A model generated the notes under the pieces. That model searched no databases, was not told where the DNA came from, and was given only the letters and a program-made list of their open reading frames with translations. From positions 372,001 to 436,000 of the forward strand of contig JAUCEF010000007.1 in NCBI GenBank assembly GCA_033558025.1: a stretch of 64,000 nt of DNA, written 5' to 3'. This DNA comes from Phytophthora sp. 'mugwort' (Eukaryota > Oomycota > Peronosporomycetes > Peronosporales > Peronosporaceae). Below, piece by piece: positions 9,680-22,333 of the stretch; the first letter of the stretch is position 1, and each line of letters opens with the position of its first letter. The translations under genes were made by a program, and so were the position numbers.

Positions 9680-12199
9680 TTAATATGTGTAGTCGTAGGG
9701 ATCAGTCGTCCCCAAGCGGATCTGGAACTCATCGAAGAGATTGGCCTCCAGGGTTTCTTCAACCTTTGATAGAATCCCGTCAGTGTATCCACGGAGTTTG
9801 CTGTCGAGTTGTGTTAAATCCAGTGTCTGTACTTCATCAAACTTGTCCAGATTAATTCGACACACTTTTCCTGAAAAGGTTGCTCCATTAAAATATGGTA
9901 TGAAGAAACCATATTTCCCCGACACAACACCTCCATTGAATCCTCTTAGATCACTATCAGCGAAATCTGGGACCTGGCTTCTTAATGCCCTTGTCAAGTC
10001 TAGAAAGGAGACTCCACTTGGAGAGAAGTTTGTAGTGTCAATTCGTGCGACTTTACCAGAATGTGTCGGACCTTTGGAGTCGAAGAAGAGTGAACGATGG
10101 GGCACCATAAAGACGTACTGACGATAGGCAAACCCCTTCATGAACCCCCGCAAGCCGCTATTCACTATAGTCAAATCCAGGTATTGTACAGATGCGAAAT
10201 CGCGCAGATCGACACGAGCCACGAAACCAGAATACGGATTCACCTCTTCCGAGTCAGGTTGCTTCACCCTCATGTATGGGACGAAGTAAGCAAAGTGTGT
10301 TACTACAAGCACATTGTAACGCTGATTAGTTGCATCAATCGTGCAATTGTTACGAGTTGTAAACTAGATGTACTGTACCTGTGACGGCCCCACTAAATCC
10401 GCCTAGATCGGGGTGAATACTGGTAAGGTCGAGAGTGTCTGAGACGCTGAACGTGCTCAGATCTACTCGTACAACTAGCCCAGAGTTAGAAACGGGGAAT
10501 TCGCGCAAGTTCATCGTTAATTCGTCCCCTACTGGTGGTCTCTGTAAAGGAATCAAATACGCATAATTCCCATCTGCAATAGCAAACACGTAAATTAGTC
10601 ACATTTTACGAAATGTAACAGAGTATGGGGAGAGCTTACAGGTAATTGCGCTACTGAAACCCACATAGCGCGAGTCGATGGCTGCCAAGTCTAACATGTC
10701 GACACTTTCTGGTACAAATTTGTCAACTCGGAAGCGTATTAACTTCCCAAAGGGGCCGCTCTCATTCTCGCGAGGAACTAAATATCCGTAAGAACCGTCG
10801 GTGAAAGCTGATCCAAATCCTTTAAGACTTTTGTCCAATGTACTCAAATCAAGTACTTCTACTATTGGCATTGTCGACGAAAAGGTCGAAGTCATGACTC
10901 GAACTACCTTGGACGCGTACGCTGTTCCATTATAAAATGGCACCAAGTGCAAATACTCGACATCTTTCTCTATCTCGGCGGGTATTCCATATCCAGAATG
11001 TGTCGCTGACGCCGTGTATTGAGCCTTTAAGACCACTCGCCATGAAGTCGTTTGGTAGTTTGGATCATCTGCAGCTGGCACGAGATATGTTTCGTTTACA
11101 AACGGTGCCTTTGCAAAGGCAGTAAAACCACCACAAAATCCTATGAAAGCAGAGTCCAGAGCCGCCATGTCGATTACAGCCGCTTGGTTGATGTAAGGTC
11201 CAATGCCATGTGGTGTCTCGTAATCGCTAAACTCGAGGAATCGAGCTGGACGAGGACGTTTCTTGCCCTTGAGGTCAAGCTCAATGCGTGTCACGAGGCC
11301 GTGAAAATTACCGTTAAAGTATGGCACCAGATAAACATATTTTGAAGCTGCACAACATTTTTCGTGTTAGTACGAGTTTGATTCACATACAAATCAACAA
11401 AATATAATCGAAAAGGAACTTACGAAAGATCTGGTATGTGTTAGAAACTACTAGAGTGCTGTCCTCCATCCCTTCTTTCACAGCAATCGCAAATACTTTA
11501 CACGAGTAGGTTGGAAGTGTAATGACGTCTCCACTTGCAACAACACTGAAGTTTTGACTCAAACCAAATAAACCATCAGTTGTGAGATCTAAGGTCTCGA
11601 GTTCACCTAAAGGAACAATACGATAGTGAATTGCTGCGCCCAGTTTGGCTGTGAGCAATCGAATCGCCACTTGAGTGTTAAATATACCACCACTTGGCTC
11701 AATCTCGGGAGTGTCTACAACTCCCTGCCATTCGTAGTAAATTCCCGTTGGAAAGTCAAGAAATGCCTCTGGATGAGCATAACGATCCGTGTGGGAAATG
11801 TAGCAGTCTCGTGTGACTGTCTCGAAGTCGAAAGACAGACAGAGTGGATCAGTTTGACATTGTACAGCACATGTCAAAGGGGTCGAAAGGCTGAAAACGC
11901 CTCCTTCTAGGAATCCTCTCAACCCTTTCTTGGCGATCGCCTTGAACGAATTAAGCGTGTCGGTCGTGAGTCTGCGTTCAATTTTGTTTGTATCTAGCGT
12001 TGCAATACTCTTAAGAGAGGCATAGTCTTTCATGGATACGATCGATAAGCTGCAATTAATGTTATGTTAGTTCTGCGTCTCTTATCAATTTTCAGTAGAT
12101 TTCCACTTACAAGTTGTCAGTCAATGGGCACGTGTACATCTCAGTCGCAATAGTAACTACTGCGAAGAGAGAGCACAAGCTCAGTAGGATAATTGACAT
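9680..12199 (-). CDS. secreted PAN-like plus repeat protein, possible beta-propeller
   Basis: Five exons (12199-12111, 12049-11424, 11347-10640, 10573-10379, 10302-9680) join in frame to about 746 residues. Residues 1-20 form a signal peptide (MSIILLSLCSLFAVVTIAT). A cysteine-containing segment at about residues 80-135 (GLRGFLEGGVFSL...CAVQCQTDPLCLSFDF...CYIS) looks like a PAN/apple domain. From about residue 240 there are roughly eight copies of a 60-90 residue unit, with YxYLVPxxNG, then GKVVRVDLxxF, then LDLTxxDxxLRGF. The length and pattern suggest a beta-propeller, but I do not know the family. There is no membrane segment and no RXLR or HDEL motif, so the protein is probably extracellular. 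PAN domains bind carbohydrate or protein, so a wall or surface role is an inference. Confidence 0.75.
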
Positions 12200-12326
12200 G
12201 CTGTGATCTGGCGGCGTCTTCCTACGCCTTCCAAGTAAACTTTCTCGACGAAAAAGTGTCTCTTGACGACTATAGTCAAAACACATAAAGCAGTTTCAGT
12301 TTAGTTTATCAATTTCAATATAAAGT

Positions 12327-15300
12327 TTAGGCATCGGATTGTACGGCTAGGCGACTTAAAGGCTCAGCTTCTGAAAGATTCTTCTCTGGTGAAGAAGGTT
12401 CGCTGTTATTGTTGTCGTGGTCATCCCCTTCGGCCTCAACTTCAGGCTTTAATCTCCGTTGCAATTGTGGCTCATTGTTGGTTGGTTTTGTCTTTACCGG
12501 CGATTTGATTTCGTTAAGAGAGGTGACATCGACATGAACGGTTGGATTTGAACTCTTCTCAGTAGACAAAGAACTCGTGCGCTTCAGATTCATCGGACTT
12601 GGAATGCCAGTAGGTACTATTTCAACGACCTTCTTCAATGGCGAAGTGGCGATACTGGAGACGTTGGATCCATTACCAGGAATCTTGAGTGCAGTCTTGA
12701 GGATTCCGGTGGGTCTGGGCACCAGCTTCTCCTCCCTTGTCGTATCCACTTTCAGCTGAGCTTCTTCGTCCTTGTTAGCGACAGATTGGCCCTCACTTGT
12801 CGGCTTAGATGACTGTAATTTGCTGTTTTCCGCATTGCTCTCGAGGGTTTTAGCGCTGTTGTTGGCTGTCGGAAGTGTTGAAGATTCCGGTTCTATACCA
12901 GACTTCACTACACCATCAAAAGTCGCAGTCCTCGGGTTGTTCAGCGCTCCGGTTCGAAGAGAGATTATCCCTTTGGACTTGAATGGGGCACTTGGCACAA
13001 CTAGAATACTGTTCCTTCGAAGAGTTTCGTGTGTTTCGGGGCCAGGTTTACCGTTCAACTTGGTCAGCGCAGCTCGATCAACCGAGTGTCTCCGAGGTGC
13101 CACGTTCTTAAGTTCCTGCTGCTTCAGTCGCTTTTCTTCTCGAATCCGCTTCAATTCGTTCTCGCGGTCAGCTTTCATGAGCGACATAGTAAACTCATAA
13201 ATAATGCTGAAAAACTCACCAGCCCCAGTCAAAATTGCTGGTGGTAGTGGAGCATCAGAGGCAGAAACAGACGCTTCCTCTTCCTCCGTGTTCTTGTCAA
13301 ACCGCAGCATGATCTCTCGCATCAACTGCAACGTCTCGTCCAAGTCTTTTTTCAGTGTAGTGACCTCCTTGGAGGCTTCATCGACAAAAACAGTCATAGA
13401 CTCGACGAATAAATCGCTCTCTTCTCGCTCCTCAATCCTGTTTTTCAACCGCTGAGCAGCCAATTCGACGTTGATGGTTTCCGTTATGTCATTGACTCGG
13501 TTCATGTCGCCCTGAAGCTCCGGGATCGAGATACTTTGGACGTCGTACAGCGATGCCAAGGAGTCTCCCAGTCGAACCACATTATCTTTCTTCACTCGTA
13601 TCATCCGCGCCACATAATGCAGAAGGGTGACGGATTTGTCAACCGATTTGAGCTGCACCAGCTTCGTTAAATCATTTAATCGGAACCCTTTGGCTCCTCC
13701 TCGAGCCGTGCCATGGTTCATCTTGTTCCCCACTTGAAGAATCATTAGTAAAATCGTCTTGAACTCGGAACTCTGTGCGATCTCCGTACTCGCCACTCGG
13801 ATCTTGTGGATTTTGCTCTGCAGGTCGCGTATTAACGCCGGGAACTGATGCTTCGTTTCCAACGCTGAGAGTCGCTGCTTGAGACGCGGGACAGTAATTA
13901 GCTCTTTTAACACCAGCTCAGCTCCATTGAGAGTGGCTAAATCGCCATTAAATCCCGTGATCGCTGCGATTTCTTCTTCAGTCGGCAAAATCTTGATCAA
14001 GCCTTGAACACGATCTAGCGTCAGCACTTCCGAATCCATCTTCATGATAGCTACTCGCAACGCTGAGTTACTTATCCGGAACTGCTTGACAATGATTGAA
14101 ATGTTGTTTGATCGTGCACGGTCAATCAAGAAAACAACTCGAGGGGAAGCCAGAGGAGAAGCAGGACCTGCTGGCGAACCGATTCCATTCATACTTCCAC
14201 GCCGAGTTCCAGTGCCTGGACCACAAGCAGCTGGTGGTGGGAACTCGGTCTCGAGCCGTTCCAACTCGCTGTCAGTCAGAATGACGAGATCTTGACTGCT
14301 CTGATTACTGTGCTCCTTCTCGAGCTCCTCCCAAATGGTTCCTTTGATCGCTTCTGCCTTCAAGTGCTGCCAATAGAAGGAGCGTGTTTTGGTCTTGACG
14401 ACAGGTTTGATCGCAATAGATAGATGAGCTCGACGTGCTGCAGTTGTAGGAGGAGCTGATGGAGCTGTTGAAGTGGCGGGAACTGTACTGGGTATGAGTG
14501 CGTCAGGGGTATCAAGGAGATCTCCTTGAAGACCTGCCATCCTCATTTTGGCCTTGACACTCTCAGCCGGAGCTCCCATTTCCAGCAATTTGAAGAATTT
14601 TGCATACGCAGGATCATCTTTGACCTTAATTTTGGGTTCTGGGTTCTCTCCACGAGGTAGAATAGCGTCGGGTGTATCAAGAAATTCTGGTTTCAGCCCT
14701 GCCATTTGCATTTTTGTCTTTACGGAGTCAGCAGGAGCCCCCATGGAGAGAAGCTTGAAAAACTTGGCATAAGCAGGATCTTCTTTCACTTTCACACCGG
14801 TTTCTATGGCTATAGCAGGGATGTCATTAGCATGAACCATTGAGGCATCAGGTGTATCCAACAAATCGGGATCTAGGCCTGCCATGCGCATTTTCGCCTT
14901 GACTGACTCGGCTGGAGCCCCCATCGAAAGTAACTTGAAGAATTTGGAATACGACGGATCCTCCTTAACTTTGACTTGAGGTTGTGATGCAGAGGCATCA
15001 GATGCACTTGACACGGGCTTCATTATGGCGTCAGGGGTATCCAAAAGCTCTGGTTCAAGTCCGGCCATTTGCATTTTTGCCTTGACGGATTCAGCTGGAG
15101 CTCCCATGGACAAGAGCTTGAAAAACTTTGCATACTGCGGCTCGTCTTTTACTTTCACTTGAGGTTCAGATTGTGGAACTCCACGAGTAGCAAACATGTT
15201 CGACTGAAATTCACGAGGATTGGATAAAACTTGTGGTACAGATGATGTGGAGGCTGACGGTGCTGCAATTATTGGCATTTCGGCGTCTGGAGTATCCAGG

Positions 15301-18060
15301 AGATCACTATTTAAACCAGCTTGCACCATTTTGGCTTTCACTGCAGCAGTAGGAGCCCCCATGGACAACAGCTTAAAGAATTTCACATAACTGGGATCAT
15401 CCTTGACTTTTTTAATTTCCACTGATGCCACTTTCTGGTCCAGTAAACTTGGATCTAGGCCTGCCTGACGCATTTTCGTCTTCACTGCCTCGAGCGGAGC
15501 GCCCATTGAAAGAAGCTTACGGAACTTGGAGATGTCAGGTCCTGTAGAAACTTCCTTAGTCACTTCAAGTGCCGCTTTCTTTATCGACAATGCCAGTTTT
15601 GGAGATGCATTGGAAGGAAATCCTTGCTGTTCATCGAGCAAATCTGGATTTACTCCAGCTTGTTGCATTTTTGCGCGGACAGCTTCCCGAGGTGCCCCCA
15701 TTGACAAGAGTTTACGAAATTTCGAGATATCTGTCCCTGTGGCTGGAGGCGGAACGCCATTGGGATCGATACTAGCATCCGGTTCGATCACCAAGTGCTT
15801 TACCACTTCCAAAGGTGGGAGAATCGTTGTGGAAATGTCAATCGGAAGTAAAGTGGGGGCTGGAGAAGGAGCTGGTACTGCAGTTAACTGTCCAGCTGGA
15901 GATAATGTCTGTAGTTCCTTGCGAGGTGGGGACGGGAAGGATGGGAACACGGGTCGCTTTGCATCTTTCCGAACACTAGCAGTGGCAATTGGCGTACAGG
16001 CTGGTGTCACTCCAAGTCCTGGTCCTTTTCGAGAACTTTGGAAAAATGGCAACGATAGCTTGACACCTCTTGGCGCAGGGGAATCGGTTGATCGACCCCA
16101 TGCAGCGTTGTCAGCTCCAATAAAACTACTAAATGATGGTCTGGACACGGAGGTTTTCGCCGGAGTTGAGCTAGATAATGATGGCAGCGAGAAATCACTG
16201 AAACTCGAGAATAATGTGGGGCGTCCTGATATAGGTGGCTTTAATACGGACGATGTCGATTCATTTAAGCTTGGAAACAAAGCCATACCAACGCGCGTGA
16301 ACAAGTCGGGCTCGTGATAAGGTTTTATTTCAACTGTCGCTTCTTTCGTGCTTGATTCAGATTTCGTTTGCTCCTTGTCTGGACTTTGAGTAGATGAAAA
16401 ACTCTTATCCAGGCGATCAACAGCTTTGCTAGCCCCAGTCTCGTCAGATAGTGTCAGCGCTAGCTTTTGCAGCAAACTAGTTAGCTTGTTATTGGTTTCT
16501 TGGTCCAACTTCTGGGTATGTTGCTGGAGTTGACTGAAGATATGATCCAGTGAGGGACTCTCGGACTCAATGACAGAATTCATTTTAACTTCCTTGCTTT
16601 TCACACCACTGAGTTCCTTGATCGTATCGGGATTTTTAGAAAACTCGACGGATTTTTCCGGCCTTAAAGCATCGGATACAATAGCAGTGGTCACATTCTC
16701 AGATGCTACGACAGTCGCACTATTTTCACCTGTTTGTTCCTGCTCAGGATTTGCCGACTCGCTAGTGTCTTCGATTTCGCCTTGATTGCCTGCTGTAAGC
16801 TCACTTGTCAGTGTCATTTGACTTGATCGCCCCAAACTGTTTTGATTGGCATTCAGTGCATCGCCGAGTGCAAGCCGTAAGGCTCCAAGTTTGTCTCCCT
16901 TTGTTGCTTCGCCGTAATTCTCGGAAAATACTTTGATTTGGGCAATCATCGACCTCATGAGTGGCGATTCTGCTTTTTCGTCTTCGTTCGGAGTTTTAAA
17001 CGGTTCAAGAAGAGTGAGAAACCCATTTGTTTTCAGATCTTCGCAAATTGAGGCTCGTTGTTTGCTGTCACGAGTGGTTTCCAGCAAAACGTTCACAAAC
17101 TTCACCGCAGCAAGCTGGAGAGCAATATCAGACTGATTCAGGTCAAGCTCGGAGATGAACGACTGAAGCGACTGGTCTTCCGGACTTTTCGACGAGAATG
17201 CGATCATTACCGCCTCTTGACCCTTCGTACTTACGCGACAAAGCATCCCTAATAACTTTAGGGCGTGTGCTTTAATCTCGTTCGAAGGAGACGACTCAAA
17301 GATCGAGTAAAGCAAAGGACAGCACTCGGGAATCTTCAGTAAAGCCGGGATGCCAATGCCGCTGTTAACGAGTACAAAAAGCGTGTTGAGTACTTCAATC
17401 CACGTCTCGACGGAAGCACCGCCAGAAACTTGTAAAAGAACCATTAATTCTCCGATTCCATTCTCCGAAACAAATTTCTCGACCCACGCGCTATATGCAC
17501 AACCGAAGTGTTTTTAGTTAGTAAAAAATAATTCTTAAAGTATAAAACAAATATAGTATGGTCGTACCAAGGTCTGAGCATGATGTTGATCCGAATAGCA
17601 AGGAAAAGATCATGCAGACAATTCACATCTCCCCGGAAACGTTGTACGAGCTCTACACACTCGCGGGCATCCAGCCATTCCTCTGCGACGCTTCCCTGTG
17701 GAAGTTTGCTCCTGTAAAGCAAAAAAGTATTAGAAAATTAGTTTTGTCTGTGGCTAAACCTCGTCATTTTTGTTGAAAGTTACCAGTACTTACAGAAAGG
17801 CATACACCCACTTGGTTTCGATTGATTCCGCCGCATTTAACTCGTCTCGGAGCTCAGGGTCGCTGCAAACAGAGAGCAGCAGCTCATCGAAACGCAGTTG
17901 AACTTGGTCCGCTGCAGGAGCTTGCGGGATCTGAATCAAATTGGGAGGAAAACTTTATTATCCTAGTTTTGCTGTCCATCATAGTTCCAAGCAAACGTAC
18001 TTCAGGGCATCCGTCGAAGTAGCGTAAATGTACGCCTTCCCTGGAAGACAGGTTGCCCAT
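12327..18060 (-). CDS. formin (FH3/FH2) with N-myristoylation motif and seven WASHC3-like repeats
   Basis: Actin nucleator of about 1,834 residues in four exons (18060-18001, 17930-17794, 17711-17568, 17490-12327), all in phase. It begins MGNLSSRE, a good N-myristoylation site. Residues about 20-320 are an armadillo-like GBD/FH3 region (LNTLFVLVNSG, LKLLGMLCRVS). After a low-complexity stretch there are seven motifs at about residues 700-1100, of the type KFFKLLSMGAPxxxVKxKMxxAGLxxxLLDTPDA. FH2 follows at about 1135-1565, with RSFYWQHLK, GNKMNHGTARGGAKGFRLND and the knob/post helices. The tail is Ser/Pro/Lys-rich. No proline-rich FH1 run stands before FH2; only scattered prolines are seen. 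The start was picked because the four exons give a continuous FH3 and a conserved-looking MGN start. Confidence 0.9.
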
Positions 18061-18478
18061 GTCTCCCTCAAGACGCTCGAGTTGCCGTTATCACGTAGAC
18101 TCCGTTGCGCGAGAAAATAACGACTGAAAGAAGGCCTAGCGTTATTCACTTTGTACACGGGACAATGGAGAGTATTTTTGCACGTCGAAACCACTAGGAA
18201 AAGTCAAACAGAAATTTGGTCCGTTTTACGGGAAGTCGATACGTGCTGAGAGCTCTAGCAACGGTGAGTGTCCAGATAGCAGCACGATAAAGCTGCAAGC
18301 AGGATTTACTGAGACTTGAGAGTCCTGAGTCTCAAGTTGAGGCTGCAGATATGCGGTTTTGAATATTTGAGTAAAGATGACAAGCTGGGGTGTCCACTGT
18401 GTCTTCTTAGATGATGCCAAATAGCTCTAAATGAAGAGTCACTTCCTTGAAAAGTCTCCGCTTACACGACCTTAAAAA

Positions 18479-21400
18479 ATGAGATATCCCCTCAGTGTGC
18501 TAGGAATTCTGTGGTCTTGGTGGTTCTTCTTCAACGACGTACAAGTCGCGGCGCGAGTACTTTTGCCTAAGCAACTCTTCGTATCATATCGCAGTAACAC
18601 GTCCACACTTGCGTCGACCGGCACCTGCAACGAATCCACAGAGTTTTACGATAAATCAGTTCTTGGCTGCAGTCAATGTGCCATTGCGAACGGAGCATCC
18701 ACACTTTCCAATGCTTGGCTGGTACGTGTGAGGTTGATATTTCCACGGGTCTTTGCTGTCTTTAAAGCCTTGTTTTCTTTATCGTAAACGTGTGCAGATT
18801 CCAGACGACGGTAGCTCTGGTTTAGCTACAGCCTGTGCTTGTGAGTAAGTGAACTACTGGTGCATGGTTACCTTCACTACGTTGCTGTTCACGTATCCCA
18901 CCCAATGACTGTAGTCAGGACGCTATCTGGAAGACACGAAAGGAATCTACATGCGAATTGATCTGGCCTGTGCCTTGTAGCCTTAAGGTTTGTACTGCAT
19001 GTCCACCAGACCAAGTTCCGTCTCGGGACTCTTCTAGGTGTATGTCGTGTGGGAATTCCACACTTGGTATCGAAAACTCGATTCGCGAATGCAAATGCGA
19101 CGTCAATTCCATCATCCAAGAAAAAAACAAGGTACGCTCCGAAATGTTTTCATCGTCGTGATACCGTCAGTTGAGAGATGTTCTTGTCATGTAGAGCGGC
19201 AGTTTTCTCGACGCAAAGGAGTGTGTGGTTTGTACCGACAGCACAGTCGCTGACAGTGTAACCAACACGTGCGAAACATGCCCAGATCCAGTGATGTTTG
19301 CTGCTAAAGGCGACGACATTTGTACCTGCCCCAGCGACTACCAGCTAGTCACGAGTTCGTTCATGAAAGTCGAAAAATGCGTTCGCAACGCGCACATTAT
19401 CTTGATCAGCTCCAAAATCACGCTCAACAATGCCAACGTAATGGCTTACTCGTCGTTTTTGAAGGAAGAAACAGGCAGCTCAGATTCGGCCGTTTCCATT
19501 GCTAGTGCTGTGCTTGACGACATGTTTCTGCCTGCTACCACTGGGTGTTACTTTTACCAAACCGAGAGAGACATGACTGCGTGTCAAGTGCTGGGAAACC
19601 TCTGTGTTCTGCAGCATTTTGACCCTAAAACACCTTCCTGTGCTGTTTTCGACCTGATTCAGCGTAGCGGCCGATCGTCCACAGTGAACAGTATCAATGG
19701 GTGGTCTACGACATTGCCATTCTTGAGCTATCGGTCGGTAGCATCCAGCGTGGTTCAGACTCCAGTTGCCATGAAGGTACATCGCTTTACTAAATTTGTA
19801 TTAAGAACTGCTGCGACTGATAATATGTTGGCAGTAGATGTCTTCAGATGCGGCATTCAACGAAGGTAACTTCGATCACCTTGAGTTTGTATTGGCCAGC
19901 TATGATGTCAACGGCACGCTTATCGGCTTTCGTTCACTGACAAATGAGCTTTCGTATTGCCAGCTGGAAAACAGCATCGGCGTGGCTGTTTTTCCACCTT
20001 CGTGGATGCGATTTGGTGTGAGTATACAATCAGTGCATTCGTGCGACCTTGTGGCTCTGCAGACATCCACACTACTTCTCCATGAGCTTTTCTTGGTCGA
20101 TCAAGCTAAAAGTGATGCAGAGGACGGGAGATACATTCCAGTTCCCGTTAAGAACTTAAATTATCGCGACAGCAGTGGAGTACTCGTCAACCAGGACAGC
20201 GACATCAACAATGATTTTCTAAGTCACCGCTTCTTCTTGTACGACGTTCAGAGTGGCATCCCTATCGGTGGGACCTCACCGAAGGTTATTCGATACGCCG
20301 AAACCATCACACTCACTGTCAGAACGCAAGCCTCCGACCCCCACTTTATATATGTCCCACAACTGACGATAGCTTATCTCGACACGCAAAGCCCCGGCTC
20401 CGTTGCAATGGTGTTTCGGGTCGCGTACAGCTCCGACACAGACGAGTTTTGGGCAGTTGCTAACGCATTATTCACCGTGGGGTGCGTCCTTGCAGGATGT
20501 CGAGTTCTTCTTCAAACATTTAACTGGTATCGACGTAGTATCCGGAACGAGGCCGTGGAGAATGCGATGTGGCAGGTTCTTTCGACTTTGATAAGCTACA
20601 GTGCGTCCAGTTTTGCTCCAGTCTCCTTCGCGGTCATGTTTATGATGTGCAGCTACATTTTTCTGGTCTTCAGACTCCAAACGAGCACCGTCCTCATGCT
20701 TCCGGAGGTGAATTATGATGCTTTCGCAAAAAGCGTCGATGAGTATTACCCGTTTCGAGTGTTGCTTCCTCTTTCCCTCTTTTGTCAACTGGTCTCGGTC
20801 TTTCGTCACGTTTATCGTCAAGCTCAACTGCAGCTTTTCTTTGTCGATTGGGAGAAGCCTCGCGCTACCATTATGGATATCGATTCCGCAAAGCCAATCC
20901 ATGCACCAGTTAGTGTCTGGCGCATGATCTTGGTCGTGAACGAGTGGAACAAGCTGCAAACAGTTCGAAAGACTTCGCTGCGCTTTACACTTGTGTTCGT
21001 GCTTTTCCTCCTGTACGGATGCAACTTGAAGATACTCTCCCTTCCAGTTCCACGAGCTCAAATGAAGTACGTCTACCTTACAACGACCGCAGAATCCTCA
21101 GATGCAGTCGATCATCAACTGAATCCGTACTTGCGCTTCGCCAACGTCTCGATTTGGTGGCTTATCATTTACGTGGGTCAAAGACTCTGGAAATGGATGA
21201 TCTTCGAGCGTTATTTTGATGAACCGCGAGAGCAGTTGTTCATTGATCTGTGTACAGTCTCAAAAGTGAGTTGTTTCTTCCTCGACGAAACCTACCATGG
21301 GTTTTATCTGCATTGTCGCTCGCCACATCCATTCGCAGATGGCAGCATGCAAGAGCTGGTGGATCAACTCAAACAGGAAGAAGCAGGACTTACTGCGGGG

Positions 21401-21992
21401 CGATATCTTGACTCCACATTCCCCAACTGCCAAACTTTTGAGATATTTGTCACTCGAAAATGGAAGCGCAAGTTCCGCAATTTGTATTTGTCGGTACGAG
21501 GCGATAGCGCTGGCGGACGTGGCAGTAGAGGTGAAGGGCTGATTCAGCGATCATTTTCTCCAAAAGAACCACCAACACTTCCGCTCAAAAGCTCTGACTT
21601 GAAGCCTCAGAACGGTATGGTGGCAACCCAAGCCATGGTTCGCAATGCTGAGCAGCTCCGAGATTTCTTGCAGTCATTTATCGAAAACCAGAACGATAGA
21701 TTTCGTTGGAGGATATACCGTGCACACACTCGCCTCACACGATTCCTTGATATTCCACCGGAAATGTCGTTCAGCAAGCAGTCCCTCTTTCTGCCAGGTG
21801 CGTTCTCCCATCATCAATCCAGCACTTTAGTACTTGTTCACTGGTTATTCTAACGCGAAGCGTGGGGCATCTACAGATACTGCTTCCAGGTTTGCAAAGG
21901 CCTCGCTCCTCCTAGGGATCGAGAATGATCTCATGCTGCTGGATCTGCTAGTACGAATACCGCTTGCACTGTCTTCTCTTCGCTTGAATTAA
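18479..21992 (+). CDS. TMEM67: meckelin (TMEM67), ciliary transition-zone membrane protein
   Basis: Six exons (18479-18721, 18798-18844, 18915-19131, 19195-19776, 19838-21797, 21877-21992) join in phase to about 1,054 residues; animal meckelins are near 995. A signal peptide is followed by a cysteine-rich region with repeated CxxC pairs (CTACPPDQ, CMSCGNS, CETCPDP). Next comes the ectodomain with YFYQ-type and ALGNxC-like segments, a VNQDSD block, and a multi-pass C-terminal half. The best conserved part reads FFVDWEKPR ... VSVWRMILVVNEWNKLQTVRK, then LFIDLCTVSKVS, with the last exon ASLLLGIENDLMLLDLL matching the family's C-terminus. Known role: MKS/transition-zone module at the base of cilia, consistent with flagellated zoospores. 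It is divergent from the formin, with 418 bp between their start codons. Confidence 0.9.
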
Positions 21993-22333
21993 AACTGACC
22001 TTGGGATATGGTATGTGTATGTCAGTGCTTCTGCTTGTTTGACCTGTGGATTGGCAATCACGCGATCTCTGCTCTAGCGACGTATTCTCTTCAACTAGTG
22101 CTGCTTTCGGCACGCAGACATGTCGGCAGACGCAACATTGTGAGGAGCACACTTGTAGACTCACGCTTCCTAATATAACAACACATCAGCCAGCGTCCAA
22201 CCAAGCGAGCTTCTTTAGTCCTTCAAATATGTGTCCAAAGACACAAGTTCCACTTGGCTGCTAATCTGACAAAGTTAATGTAAATTGCCATTCAAGGTCA
22301 AGCCAAAGCTCTACACGATGACAAGACTCATCT

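Noticed and set aside
9680..12199. RXLR or Crinkler effector among the secreted proteins
   Set aside because: Checked the N-termini of the three signal-peptide soluble proteins (PAN-repeat, CULT-MRH, PhoD): no RXLR-EER or LFLAK after the signal peptide.
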